Source: an uncultured Clostridia bacterium
Lineage (GTDB): Bacteria > Bacillota > Clostridia > Christensenellales > UBA1242
Direction of reading: 5' to 3'
Assembly (NCBI GenBank): GCA_947089305.1
Contig: CAMUJQ010000052.1
Coordinates: 1-6,918, forward strand
Length of the DNA stretch: 6,918 bases
Shown piece after piece: positions 1 to 6,066 of the stretch. A model generated the notes under the pieces. That model had not been told where the DNA came from. It was given only the letters and a program-made list of their open reading frames with translations, and did no database searches. The translations under genes and the position numbers were made by a program. Positions within the stretch are counted from its first letter, which is position 1, and each line of letters opens with the position of its first letter.

Positions 1-106
1 AGTAATAAGTTTGTATCAGTTATGATGACAGAGTGAAAAAGTTGCATATTTTATTGAAAATATTGCACGATTAAAACACTTAACCTTAAGTGAAGCATAC
101 ACACAA
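1..106 (+). pseudogene. Out-of-frame N-terminal part of the RHH-like antitoxin gene (5' end outside window)
   Basis: Two frames together give a continuous antitoxin-like N-terminus. Reading from base 1 gives SNKFVSVMMTE and then TGA (34-36). The frame used by the downstream ORF is open from base 29 and gives EKVAYFIENIARLKHLTLSE and onward into the ATG at 107. Joined, they look like a ribbon-helix-helix domain: a short strand (FVSVMM), a helix (about EKVAYFIENIARLK), a turn, and a second helix starting TLSEAYTQM. The switch must lie between the last stop of the downstream frame (26-28) and the TGA at 34-36. One extra base (for example T34) or loss of two bases in the AGAG tract would explain it. 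The A-run at 36-40 cannot, because changing its length leaves the TGA in place. This is inference from the translation; a sequencing error or a chance reading is possible. The real start codon is not in the window. Confidence 0.5.
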
Positions 107-349
107 ATGATTGATATAGGAATAAAACAAGGTGCAACAAATTTAACTGACGCAATCCATAAAGGATTACTTGAACATAAAGAAGAAGTAGAAAAAATTT
201 GTAAATATTTAAAACTGCAAGAAATTGCAAACGCACCAATAAAACCCGCAAATGAAGTTGAAACATCTTTAATGGAAAATGCCAAACTCGCTGTAAACGA
301 AGAAATTCTTGCAAAAGTTAAAGAAAGATTTAGAAAAGGAGCAAAATAA
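107..349 (+). CDS. Small antitoxin-like protein (C-terminal part of an RHH-type antitoxin), partner of the zeta-type toxin
   Basis: This 80-residue frame runs from ATG at 107 to TAA at 347-349. Its stop overlaps the start of the zeta-toxin-like gene by one base (TAATG), the tight coupling typical of toxin-antitoxin operons. The protein is largely helical and charged, beginning MIDIGIKQGATNLTDA and ending KVKERFRKGAK. I do not recognise a named family from it alone. ATG 107 has only a weak upstream purine stretch (AAGTGAAG, 88-95, about 11 nt away). Protein-like sequence continues upstream in the same frame from base 29 with no ATG, GTG or TTG, so 107 is probably internal to a longer antitoxin broken near base 34. 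If translation does begin at 107, the product lacks most of the presumed DNA-binding N-terminus but keeps the C-terminal region, which in many antitoxins binds the toxin. The antitoxin role is inferred from gene order, size and coupling. Confidence 0.55.
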   Translation: MIDIGIKQGATNLTDAIHKGLLEHKEEVEKICKYLKLQEIANAPIKPANEVETSLMENAKLAVNEEILAKVKERFRKGAK

Positions 350-1080
350 TGAAAATATATTGTTTTGCTGGTCCAAACGGCAGTGGAAAAAGCACAACTG
401 TTGATAAGTTTAAAACAATAAATTCTTTGAATAAGCTTCCATTTGTAAATGCTGATATTTATGCAAAAACTTGTTTTTCAGATATAGACGATATTAATTT
501 AAGAAATTTGCAAGCCGCAATATTTGCGGATGAAATGCGTAACTTTTACTTACAACAAAATCAAGATTTTATGTTTGAAACTGTTCTTTCAGATATTACA
601 AGTGATCACAATAAGTTAAAGTTTTTACAACAAGCAAAAGAACAAGGTGCCGACATAATTACAGTTTACGTTTTAACTCGTGATAGTGCTATAAATGTTT
701 CTCGTGTTAGTGAACGTGTTAAACAAGGTGGACATCCCGTTCCCGTTGACAAAATTATTAGTAGATATAACAAATGTATAGCTGCACTTCCTGATGTAAT
801 TAATGCAAGTAATAGTGCAATTATATATGATAATTCTAAAAACTTTATAACTGACTTAATGGTTCATAAGAACAATAGTAGCGCAGTTACATTTGTAGAT
901 AAACCCGAACAAGACCAATTTTTGCAATCAAAAATTGTTACTCCCATGCAAGAGAAGTTTAATTTAGATTTTATGTTTTCTACTCCACCAAAAAATTTAA
1001 ACATTTACTCTTGCAATGATTTAAATAATTATATAAACAACATAAGCCAAGTAGATAATAATTCAACAATAAAAAAATAA
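349..1080 (+). CDS. Zeta-toxin-family P-loop kinase (putative toxin of a toxin-antitoxin module)
   Basis: This 243-residue cytoplasmic protein starts at ATG 349 behind a good ribosome binding site (AAGGAG, 336-341, 7 nt spacing). It opens with a strand and a Walker A motif, GPNGSGKST (8-16, with Lys14 and Ser15). Next come FVNADIYA (32-39), matching the zeta 'N-x-D' segment with Asp36 as the likely catalytic acid, and FMFETVLSD (74-82), matching the strand that carries zeta Glu100. RVSERVKQGGHPVP (119-132) and ISRY (137-140) match the arginine-bearing lid region of this family, and IIYDNS (158-163) follows. Well-studied zeta and PezT toxins phosphorylate UDP-N-acetylglucosamine and block wall synthesis; this substrate is assumed, not shown. 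Other P-loop kinases of the family act on different small molecules. Residues beyond about 180 form a tail I cannot assign. The frame is intact and the expected catalytic positions are present, unlike the antitoxin upstream. Confidence 0.85.
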   Translation: MKIYCFAGPNGSGKSTTVDKFKTINSLNKLPFVNADIYAKTCFSDIDDINLRNLQAAIFADEMRNFYLQQNQDFMFETVLSDITSDHNKLKFLQQAKEQGADIITVYVLTRDSAINVSRVSERVKQGGHPVPVDKIISRYNKCIAALPDVINASNSAIIYDNSKNFITDLMVHKNNSSAVTFVDKPEQDQFLQSKIVTPMQEKFNLDFMFSTPPKNLNIYSCNDLNNYINNISQVDNNSTIKK

Positions 1081-1087
1081 GCATTAA

Positions 1088-1118
1088 AAAACTATGCCAA
1101 ACTCGGCATAGTTTTTTT
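1088..1118. terminator. Bidirectional Rho-independent terminator between the convergent zeta-like toxin and pheT
   Basis: An 8-bp stem, ACTATGCC (1091-1098) with GGCATAGT (1105-1112), encloses a 6-nt loop. The stem is extended by flanking A/T pairs, and T-runs follow on both strands (T-run 1112-1118 on plus, complement of A-run 1086-1091 on minus). It lies 10-40 nt after the toxin stop and touches the pheT stop codon (1117-1119), so one hairpin probably ends both transcripts. Confidence 0.85.
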
Positions 1119-3495
1119 ATCTAAGTTCTGCCCCTAAAAATTTATTGCAGTTTCCTATTACTTTATTCATAATTTCGTTAATTTCAGTGTCCGTTAAGTT
1201 TTTATCCGTTTGCTTTATGTAAAATTTAACAGCAACGCTTTTTTTGCCACTTTCAACTTGCTCTCCCTCATAGATGTCAAATATAATTGCATCTTCAATG
1301 TAAACTTTATCGCAAGCCTTAATACAATTTATTATTTTTGCAGCTTCAACGTTTTTATTAACAACAAGCGCTAAATCACGATTTAATGTTTGAAGTTTAG
1401 AAATATTTCCACTTTGCTTATAAACAATATTACGTTTAAGTAGTTCAGTTAAATCTATTTCAAGAGCATAAACGCGCTCACCCACTTCAATATTTTCTAA
1501 GACTATTGGATGAAGTTCTCCTATAACGCCAATAGGGCGATTATATAAACAAACTTCTGCTGCCCTACCTGTATGGAAAGTTTTATTTAGAGTTGTTCTT
1601 CTATAGTCAAAATTAACTCTAAACGCTTCTCCAACAAGGTCTAATAAATGTTTTAAAGAAAAATAACTATATTCACCACCAACTTGCATAATACACAAAT
1701 GTGTTTTTTCGTTTGGAAGTTCCTTAAGTGGTAAACTAAGTGTTTCAAATGTTCTTGCAATTTCAAATAAACTTAAACTTTTATTTCCTAGTTTATAATT
1801 TTTACTTAAAATATTTAGGTCGTTTGGAAGCAATTTTTCGCGCAACAAACTATATTCTTGTCCAAGCGGATTTAATAATTTAATATTTTTAGCTGAAGAC
1901 ATACGAGCATTTTCAATAATTTCTGGTCCGCTAAATTGATAAGAAATAATTTCATTAGTTCCTAAATTTACAAGCATATTTTTTATTTTATTAATATTAA
2001 CTTGTTCTGCCGTTAATCCACCTTTAAAATTAGTTTTGTTGTAACTAGTATCTTCAACTTTAACATTATCAAATCCAACACTTCTACCAATTTCTTCAAT
2101 AATGTCACAATCTCTCTCTACATCAGTTCTAAAACTAGGTGCAGTGGTAATTAATTTATTACCTTTAAGAGTTGTTTTAAATTGTAAATTATTTAAAATC
2201 TTTTCGCATTGTTCGCCACTTACATTTAATGCTAAAATTTTATTTATTCTTTCTACACTAACTTCAATAGTTTTGTTTTGAGGTTTAATCTTATATACAT
2301 CCTTAATGTCATCAACGATTTCTCCTACCCCAAGTTCGCTAATTAAACTTAATGCACGTTTTAATCCAACTTCTGCGCTATCAAAATAAACACCCTTAGA
2401 ATTTCTTAGCGAGCTATCACTTGTTAAACCTATTTTTCTGCTATTGCGTCTAATTGTAGCATAATCGAAAACTGCACTTTCTAAAAAAACATTTTGAGTA
2501 GTTGTGTAAGTTCCACTTTCTACCCCGCCCATAATTCCAGCTATAACTAAAGGTTTATTTTTATCACAAATGCAAAGTTCATTTTTAATTAATCTATCTT
2601 TGCCGTCAAGAGTTTTAAGCATTTCATTATCAGCATTTCTAACAACAATTTTTCCGCCATAAATTCTGTCGCTATCAAAAACATGCATAGGTTGACCAAC
2701 TTCATGAAGCACATAGTTTGTAATATCAACAAACAAACTATATGGTGTATGTCCAACAAGAGTTAAACGACGCTTAAGCCAAGCCGGACTTTCTGTATTT
2801 TTAACATTTTTCACATAACAACCCATATAACGCAAGCATTCATTAAAATTTTTAACTTCAACGCTAATTGGACTTTCGCCTTTAACTGCTTTATAAGATA
2901 AATTAGGCGCTTTAAATTTTTTATTTAAAGCAGCGGCAATTTCTAAAGCAATTACCATTGTTGAGTTTGCATCTGGACGATTTGGTAAAACATTCACATC
3001 AAAAATTACATCGTTTAATCCTAAAGCCTCGGCTATTGGCAAACCAATTTTTTCGCCATTTTTTAAAATTAATAAACCATATTCACCTGCACCTTTATAC
3101 ATATCTTCAGTAACGCCAATTTCATCGCCACCACAAAACATCCCTTCGCTTTTCTCTCCACGAATTTCTCCACTTAGAATTGTTTGACCATTAGGTAAGT
3201 TTGCTCCATTTAATGCAAGAGGCACAGTGTCGCCCTCTTTCATATTTTTAGCTCCAGTTACAATTTGAACGGTTTTTCCGCCACCAATGTCAACTTGACA
3301 AACAACAAGCTTATCAGCATTAGGATGTTTTTCAATTTTTAAAATTTTAGCAACAATAACTTTATCTAAGCCTTTTGCCATATCAATAATTTCTTCAACT
3401 TCCATTCCAACCTTGGTTAATGCATCAGCAACTTCTATTGGAGACACATCACTTAAATCTACAAAATCATTTAACCAACTATATAAAACTTTCAT
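1117..3495 (-). CDS. pheT: Phenylalanyl-tRNA synthetase beta subunit
   Basis: The beta subunit of alpha2beta2 PheRS binds tRNA-Phe, supports the alpha active site and hydrolyses mischarged Tyr-tRNA-Phe. The start is set at ATG 3495 (MKVLYSWLNDFVDL, the family's usual N-terminus), with AAGGA about 9 nt upstream; the frame extends to a GTG at 3558, but those 21 residues are unlike PheT. The product is 792 aa, near the usual 790-805. Domains: tRNA-binding OB fold, about 46-127 (KHPNADKL, GEIRGEKSEGMFC); B3/B4 editing domain, about 219-385; B5, about 407-478; catalytic-like module, about 494-680; and C-terminal FDX-ACB anticodon-binding domain, 698-792 (TLNRDLALVV). His271 (GQPMHVFD) and Glu339 (FLESAVFD) match positions linked to editing. 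The motif usually written R-[FY]-[EH]-[KR]-G reads RNSKG (364-368). The gene lies 80 nt after pheS under the same T-box. Confidence 0.97.
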   Translation of the reverse strand: MKVLYSWLNDFVDLSDVSPIEVADALTKVGMEVEEIIDMAKGLDKVIVAKILKIEKHPNADKLVVCQVDIGGGKTVQIVTGAKNMKEGDTVPLALNGANLPNGQTILSGEIRGEKSEGMFCGGDEIGVTEDMYKGAGEYGLLILKNGEKIGLPIAEALGLNDVIFDVNVLPNRPDANSTMVIALEIAAALNKKFKAPNLSYKAVKGESPISVEVKNFNECLRYMGCYVKNVKNTESPAWLKRRLTLVGHTPYSLFVDITNYVLHEVGQPMHVFDSDRIYGGKIVVRNADNEMLKTLDGKDRLIKNELCICDKNKPLVIAGIMGGVESGTYTTTQNVFLESAVFDYATIRRNSRKIGLTSDSSLRNSKGVYFDSAEVGLKRALSLISELGVGEIVDDIKDVYKIKPQNKTIEVSVERINKILALNVSGEQCEKILNNLQFKTTLKGNKLITTAPSFRTDVERDCDIIEEIGRSVGFDNVKVEDTSYNKTNFKGGLTAEQVNINKIKNMLVNLGTNEIISYQFSGPEIIENARMSSAKNIKLLNPLGQEYSLLREKLLPNDLNILSKNYKLGNKSLSLFEIARTFETLSLPLKELPNEKTHLCIMQVGGEYSYFSLKHLLDLVGEAFRVNFDYRRTTLNKTFHTGRAAEVCLYNRPIGVIGELHPIVLENIEVGERVYALEIDLTELLKRNIVYKQSGNISKLQTLNRDLALVVNKNVEAAKIINCIKACDKVYIEDAIIFDIYEGEQVESGKKSVAVKFYIKQTDKNLTDTEINEIMNKVIGNCNKFLGAELR

Positions 3496-3512
3496 TTTAA
3501 TTTTTCCTTTTA
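3496..3512 (-). promoter_or_regulatory. Ribosome binding site deciding the pheT start
   Basis: On the minus strand AAAAGGA precedes ATG 3495 by about 9 nt (complement of TCCTTTT, 3505-3511). The upstream GTG candidate at 3558 has no comparable purine tract, which supports the shorter PheT N-terminus. Confidence 0.7.
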
Positions 3513-3575
3513 ATTTTAAATCAAGAACTTTAACTTGCGTTCTTTTTTTATAAGCCACTATATGCTTATTAAAAA

Positions 3576-4589
3576 TTATTTAAATTGCTTTAAAAACTTA
3601 ATGTTATTATCTACAAAGTGTCGCATGTCATTAACTTTTTGATCAAGCATTGCAACGCGGTCAAGGCCAAAACCAAAAGCATAACCTGTATATTTTGTTG
3701 AATCTATTCCACCTGCTTCAAGCACATTTGGATGCACCATGCCTGCGCCTAAAATTTCAATCCATTTTGTATTTTTACAAAGGTTGCAACCTTTTGCGGA
3801 ACAATATGGACAACTTATATCAACTTCAACGCTTGGTTCTGTAAATGGAAAGTAACTAGACCTAAATCTAATTTTAGTATCGTTACCAAAAACTGCTTTG
3901 CAGATTTGAAGTAAAACATTTTTAAGATCTGCCATAGAAACATTTTCTTCAACATACATTCCCTCTATTTGATAGAACGCAGGAATATGAGTTGCGTCTA
4001 AATCGTTTCTAAATACTCTACCTGGGCTGAAAACCTTAAATGGAGGTTTTAAATTAAGCATTGCACGCGCTTGCGTGTTAGAAGTTTGCGATCTTAGTAA
4101 TATGTTGTCTGTGATATAAAAAGTATCTTGCATATCACGCGCTGGATGGTCGCTAGGAACATTAAGCATTTCAAAGTTATATTTATCTAACTCAACTTCG
4201 GGTCCATCAACTTGAGTAAAACCTAAGTTAACTAAAATGTTACTTATTTTATTAATTTCAATACTTAATGGGTGAAGTGAACCAATATGACTAGGATTAA
4301 TATCAAGTGTAACATCAATTTGTTCATTCATAAGTTTGTCTTCTAATTCACGAGTTTTTAAAGTTTTCTCAACTTCATTAACTAATTCTTCAATTTCCTT
4401 TTTAACTGCATTTATTTCTGCTCCACGTGCGGCTTTTTGGTCGTTAGGAACATTTCTTAAATTTTTAAGTTCTTCTGTAATTAAACCAGCCTTGCCAAAA
4501 TACTTAACTTTCAAAGCGTTAATTTCACTAACTGATTTAACTTCATTAACTTCCTTTATTGCCTCTTTTTTAATATCTTCTAAATACAT
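3576..4589 (-). CDS. pheS: Phenylalanyl-tRNA synthetase alpha subunit
   Basis: This is the catalytic alpha subunit of the class II enzyme that attaches phenylalanine to tRNA-Phe using ATP, in the cytoplasm as alpha2beta2 with PheT. The start is ATG 4589 (MYLEDIKKEA), with AGGAG about 6 nt upstream; the frame's extra 25 upstream residues are translated T-box terminator and are excluded. The length is 337 aa, close to about 340 for Gram-positive PheS. The N-terminal 85 residues form a coiled-coil arm for tRNA. The core shows motif 1 (106-133, HPLSIEINKI and following), DHPARDMQDTFY (147-158), LLRSQTSNTQAR (164-175), motif 2 (190-210, GRVFRND), the Phe-pocket segment FRSSYFPFTEPSVEVD (242-257) and motif 3 (302-315, GYAFGFGLDRVAML). 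A Cys4 cluster (C260, C263, C268, C271; CPYCSAKGCNLC) lies before WIEILGAGMVHPNV. Such clusters occur in other Gram-positive PheS and may bind zinc. Confidence 0.97.
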   Translation of the reverse strand: MYLEDIKKEAIKEVNEVKSVSEINALKVKYFGKAGLITEELKNLRNVPNDQKAARGAEINAVKKEIEELVNEVEKTLKTRELEDKLMNEQIDVTLDINPSHIGSLHPLSIEINKISNILVNLGFTQVDGPEVELDKYNFEMLNVPSDHPARDMQDTFYITDNILLRSQTSNTQARAMLNLKPPFKVFSPGRVFRNDLDATHIPAFYQIEGMYVEENVSMADLKNVLLQICKAVFGNDTKIRFRSSYFPFTEPSVEVDISCPYCSAKGCNLCKNTKWIEILGAGMVHPNVLEAGGIDSTKYTGYAFGFGLDRVAMLDQKVNDMRHFVDNNIKFLKQFK

Positions 4590-4602
4590 AATTTTCTCCT
4601 TT
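4590..4602 (-). promoter_or_regulatory. Ribosome binding site deciding the pheS start
   Basis: AAAAGGAGAAAATT on the minus strand leads into ATG 4589. The AGGAG core has about 6 nt spacing. It lies after the T-box terminator U-run, so it is transcribed only on read-through. Confidence 0.85.
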
Positions 4603-4614
4603 TTGCTATTAGAA

Positions 4615-4646
4615 ATAAAAAAGCGCCCTAATATATTAGGACGCTT
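4615..4646 (-). terminator. T-box regulated terminator of the pheST leader
   Basis: On the minus strand AAGCGTCCTAAT (4635-4646) pairs with ATTAGGGCGCTT (4621-4632), one U-G wobble included, and runs into a U-tract (complement of the A-run 4617-4622). Its 5' arm is the same segment the antiterminator uses (4635-4644), so the two folds exclude each other. Confidence 0.9.
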
Positions 4647-4911
4647 AAATTCGCGTGGTACCACCCAATTTCACACTCACACAAGTTGCATAAATGTCTT
4701 ATTATAATTTTTACGGTTTTTTCCGTAGTAAAACTGTCTTAGCATAAATTAATTTAGTTCCATTAAATAACAACAATTTACTCAAACATCGAGTAAGTGA
4801 ATTTCGAATTAAAATTTAACTTTGCTTCTTTTCAGCCCATGAGAAGCAATCTCTAATTGAAGTGTTTTTTAATCTACTTAAGTTTACTCTAATAGCGTTT
4901 TTTATTTAGAT
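4615..4911 (-). promoter_or_regulatory. T-box riboswitch (tRNA-Phe sensing leader) of pheST
   Basis: This leader tests whether tRNA-Phe is charged. Stem I base: GAGTAA (4884-4889) with TTACTC (4791-4796). Specifier loop: AAGTAG on the 5' side and GAAATTCA on the 3' side, placing codon UUC (Phe) at 4799-4801. The next helix is ATTAAAA/TTTTAAT (4867-4873 with 4808-4814). The AG bulge AGAGA lies at 4850-4854. The distal hairpin GCTTCT/AGAAGC (4843-4848 with 4824-4829) carries ATGGGCTGAAA. A possible Stem III is TACGG/CCGTA (4723-4727 with 4712-4716). Antiterminator: ATTGGG (4664-4669) pairs with CCTAAT (4635-4640), the bulge is TGGTACC (4657-4663), and ACGC pairs with GCGT (4653-4656 with 4641-4644). 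The bulge UGGU complements an ACCA tRNA 3' end, as expected for tRNA-Phe with discriminator A. Uncharged tRNA should favour the antiterminator and allow pheST transcription. Confidence 0.95.
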
Positions 4912-4917
4912 AATAAT

Positions 4918-4946
4918 ATCTTAAACACTTTAGGAAACTTTGTCAA
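4918..4946 (-). promoter_or_regulatory. pheST promoter upstream of the T-box
   Basis: On the minus strand a perfect -35 TTGACA (4941-4946) is followed after 17 nt by TAAGAT (4918-4923, 4 of 6 matches to TATAAT). Transcription would start near 4911, giving a leader of about 320 nt before pheS, a normal T-box length. An alternative -10, TATTAT, has a 22-nt spacer and is less likely. Confidence 0.7.
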
Positions 4947-4948
4947 GC

Positions 4949-4970
4949 ATTAAATATCAAGTTATTTAAT
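4949..4970. repeat. 8-bp A/T-only inverted repeat over the receptor gene stop codon
   Basis: ATTAAATA (4949-4956) and TATTTAAT (4963-4970) are perfect inverted copies with a 6-nt loop, overlapping the stop of the substrate-binding protein gene and sitting 3 bases from the pheST -35 box. No T-run follows on the minus strand, so it is a poor Rho-independent terminator. Chance is possible in such AT-rich DNA. Confidence 0.4.
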
Positions 4971-5969
4971 TTTATCAGCAATAGAATTATTTACAACAGC
5001 GCTAAATGCCACATCTTTTGTTAAAGTACCGCTAGATTTAATAACGCTAATTAAACGATTATAGTCAGTTTCTTTCATGCTAGGAGTTGCACACCATGCA
5101 TTTATGCCTTTATAGCTTATTACACTTGTTTTAAGTTCATCTAAACTAATTCCAGTGAAGCTCTTCTCTAATGCCTTAGCAACTTCATCAGGTGTTGCAT
5201 TCATTGCAAATTCATAGCCTTTTTTAACAGCACGAAGAAATTTTTCTAACTTATCTTGATTTTTGTCAAAATATTTTTGCTTAGTCATAAATGCTGTATA
5301 AGGAATTTCTCCACTAAGAGTTCCCATACTATTTATAACAACGCCTTTACCAGATGATTCATAGTTACTTGCAAGTGGCTCAAACATTGTGCAATAATCT
5401 GCAGTTTTTTCAAAAGCAGCCCCAATGTTATTAAAATCTACCTTAGTGTTAATTGTAACTGTTCCAGCTTCTTTTTTATCATAACTTAATTTAAGCCCTG
5501 CTTCCTTTAGAATGTATTCAAATGTCATAGCAGGCATACCACCAGGACGTCCAGTAATAACCTCTTTATCAATTAAATCAGTTAATTTAAAGTTTGGTTC
5601 AGCATTTCTTCCAATTAAAAAACTTCCGTCTTTTTGAGTTAATTGTCCAAATACAACAGGAGTTTCTTGCGCCCCACCTGCATTTACGTATACAGCAGTT
5701 TCGGGGCCAGCGAGAATAATATCAGCAGAACCTGCGATTAGTGCGTTCATGCTTACATTACTTCCCCCTCCATTAGTGATTTCAATCTTTAAGCCTTCTT
5801 CAGCAAAATAACCTTTGTTAATTGCAATGTAAAGTGGAGCATAGAACACACTGTGAGTAACTTCATTAATGCGAATTGTGTTGCTATTTTTATCTTTACA
5901 GCCAGCAAACATAGTTATTCCAAGTACAAGACATAAGCATAATCCAATTATAGAAATAAATTTTTTCAA
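4962..5969 (-). CDS. ABC transporter substrate-binding lipoprotein, NMT1/SsuA/ThiY-like
   Basis: This is an extracellular lipid-anchored receptor that binds a small solute and delivers it to an ABC importer. The likely start is TTG 5969: an ideal GGAGGT (5977-5982) lies 7 nt upstream, whereas the GTG three codons earlier (5976-5978) overlaps that site. The product is 335 aa. Residues 1-23 are a lipoprotein signal (MKKFISIIGL, hydrophobic core, MFAG) with the lipidated Cys24. The mature part reads as the NMT1/THI5-like periplasmic-binding fold: HSVFYAPLYIAINKGYFAEE (39-58), GGGSNVSMNALIAGSADIIL (67-86), TGRPGGMPAMTFEYILKEAG (139-158) and TADYCTMFEPLASNY (189-203). Relatives bind sulfonates, nitrate, thiamine precursors or similar molecules; the ligand cannot be read here. 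No permease or ATPase gene lies in the window: the upstream neighbour is a terminated repeat-protein gene and the downstream one is pheST. Confidence 0.9.
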   Translation of the reverse strand: MKKFISIIGLCLCLVLGITMFAGCKDKNSNTIRINEVTHSVFYAPLYIAINKGYFAEEGLKIEITNGGGSNVSMNALIAGSADIILAGPETAVYVNAGGAQETPVVFGQLTQKDGSFLIGRNAEPNFKLTDLIDKEVITGRPGGMPAMTFEYILKEAGLKLSYDKKEAGTVTINTKVDFNNIGAAFEKTADYCTMFEPLASNYESSGKGVVINSMGTLSGEIPYTAFMTKQKYFDKNQDKLEKFLRAVKKGYEFAMNATPDEVAKALEKSFTGISLDELKTSVISYKGINAWCATPSMKETDYNRLISVIKSSGTLTKDVAFSAVVNNSIADKIK

Positions 5970-5975
5970 ATTTTT

Positions 5976-5986
5976 CACCTCCTTTT
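5976..5986 (-). promoter_or_regulatory. Strong Shine-Dalgarno site deciding the substrate-binding protein start
   Basis: AAAAGGAGGTG on the minus strand (complement 5976-5986) is nearly a perfect anti-16S match. Its 7-nt distance fits TTG 5969. GTG 5978 lies within the site, so it is unlikely to be the initiator. Confidence 0.75.
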
Positions 5987-6002
5987 ATTATTTCCATAAT
6001 TT

Positions 6003-6032
6003 AGTGTATTTTAAAGGCATTTTTTTTGTGAA
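6003..6032 (-). promoter_or_regulatory. Candidate promoter of the substrate-binding protein gene
   Basis: TTCACA (6027-6032, 5 of 6 to TTGACA) and TACACT (6003-6008, 4 of 6 to TATAAT) are 18 nt apart on the minus strand and would give a short leader of about 25 nt. A TATAAT at 6037-6042 is a better -10 but has no convincing -35. In DNA this AT-rich, either could be chance. Confidence 0.35.
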
Positions 6033-6042
6033 AAATATTATA

Positions 6043-6066
6043 AAAAAATAGCAAACGCCATTTTTT
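6043..6066 (-). terminator. Rho-independent terminator of the leucine-rich-repeat protein gene
   Basis: On the minus strand AAAAAATGGC pairs with GCTATTTTTT (one G-U) around a GTTT loop, followed by TATAATATTTTT. The stem begins inside the gene's TAA stop (6065-6067). GC content in the stem is low, but the shape and the U-rich tail fit an intrinsic terminator that isolates this gene from the receptor gene downstream. Confidence 0.65.

Noticed and set aside
22..36. ATG at 22 as a start codon
   Set aside because: It gives only MMTE before TGA; it reads better as internal codons of the antitoxin N-terminus that begins outside the window.
29..40. Programmed +1 frameshift at GAG-TGA in the antitoxin
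   Set aside because: GAG followed by TGA A offers no good P-site re-pairing in +1 (AGT), and no stimulatory Shine-Dalgarno-like element or structure is seen, so a mutation or sequence error is more likely.
16..314. Two minus-strand open frames over the antitoxin region
   Set aside because: They are antisense shadows of the antitoxin-like frame, with hydrophobic low-complexity translations and no ribosome binding site.
3523..3544. 6-bp hairpin (AAGAAC/GTTCTT) between pheS and pheT
   Set aside because: The stem is short with a 10-nt loop, and no T-run follows on the transcribed minus strand, so it is not a convincing terminator or attenuator.
3496..3558. Extra 21 N-terminal residues of PheT from a GTG start
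   Set aside because: They have no PheT-like sequence or ribosome binding site, while MKVLYSWLNDF at 3495 is the family's normal start with a good AAGGA.
3650..3844. Plus-strand open frame inside pheS
   Set aside because: It lies wholly antisense to conserved PheS motif 3 coding sequence and has no independent support.
4590..4664. Extra 25 N-terminal residues of PheS
   Set aside because: They are translated T-box antiterminator and terminator sequence; the true start has AGGAG directly upstream.
4336..4707. Plus-strand open frame over the start of pheS and the T-box
   Set aside because: It is antisense to pheS and to the structured leader, and its Ser/Leu-rich translation is typical of a shadow frame.
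5869..6051. Plus-strand 60-residue frame over the receptor gene start
   Set aside because: It is antisense to the lipoprotein signal peptide and upstream region, is Phe/Ile-rich, and shows no ribosome binding site.
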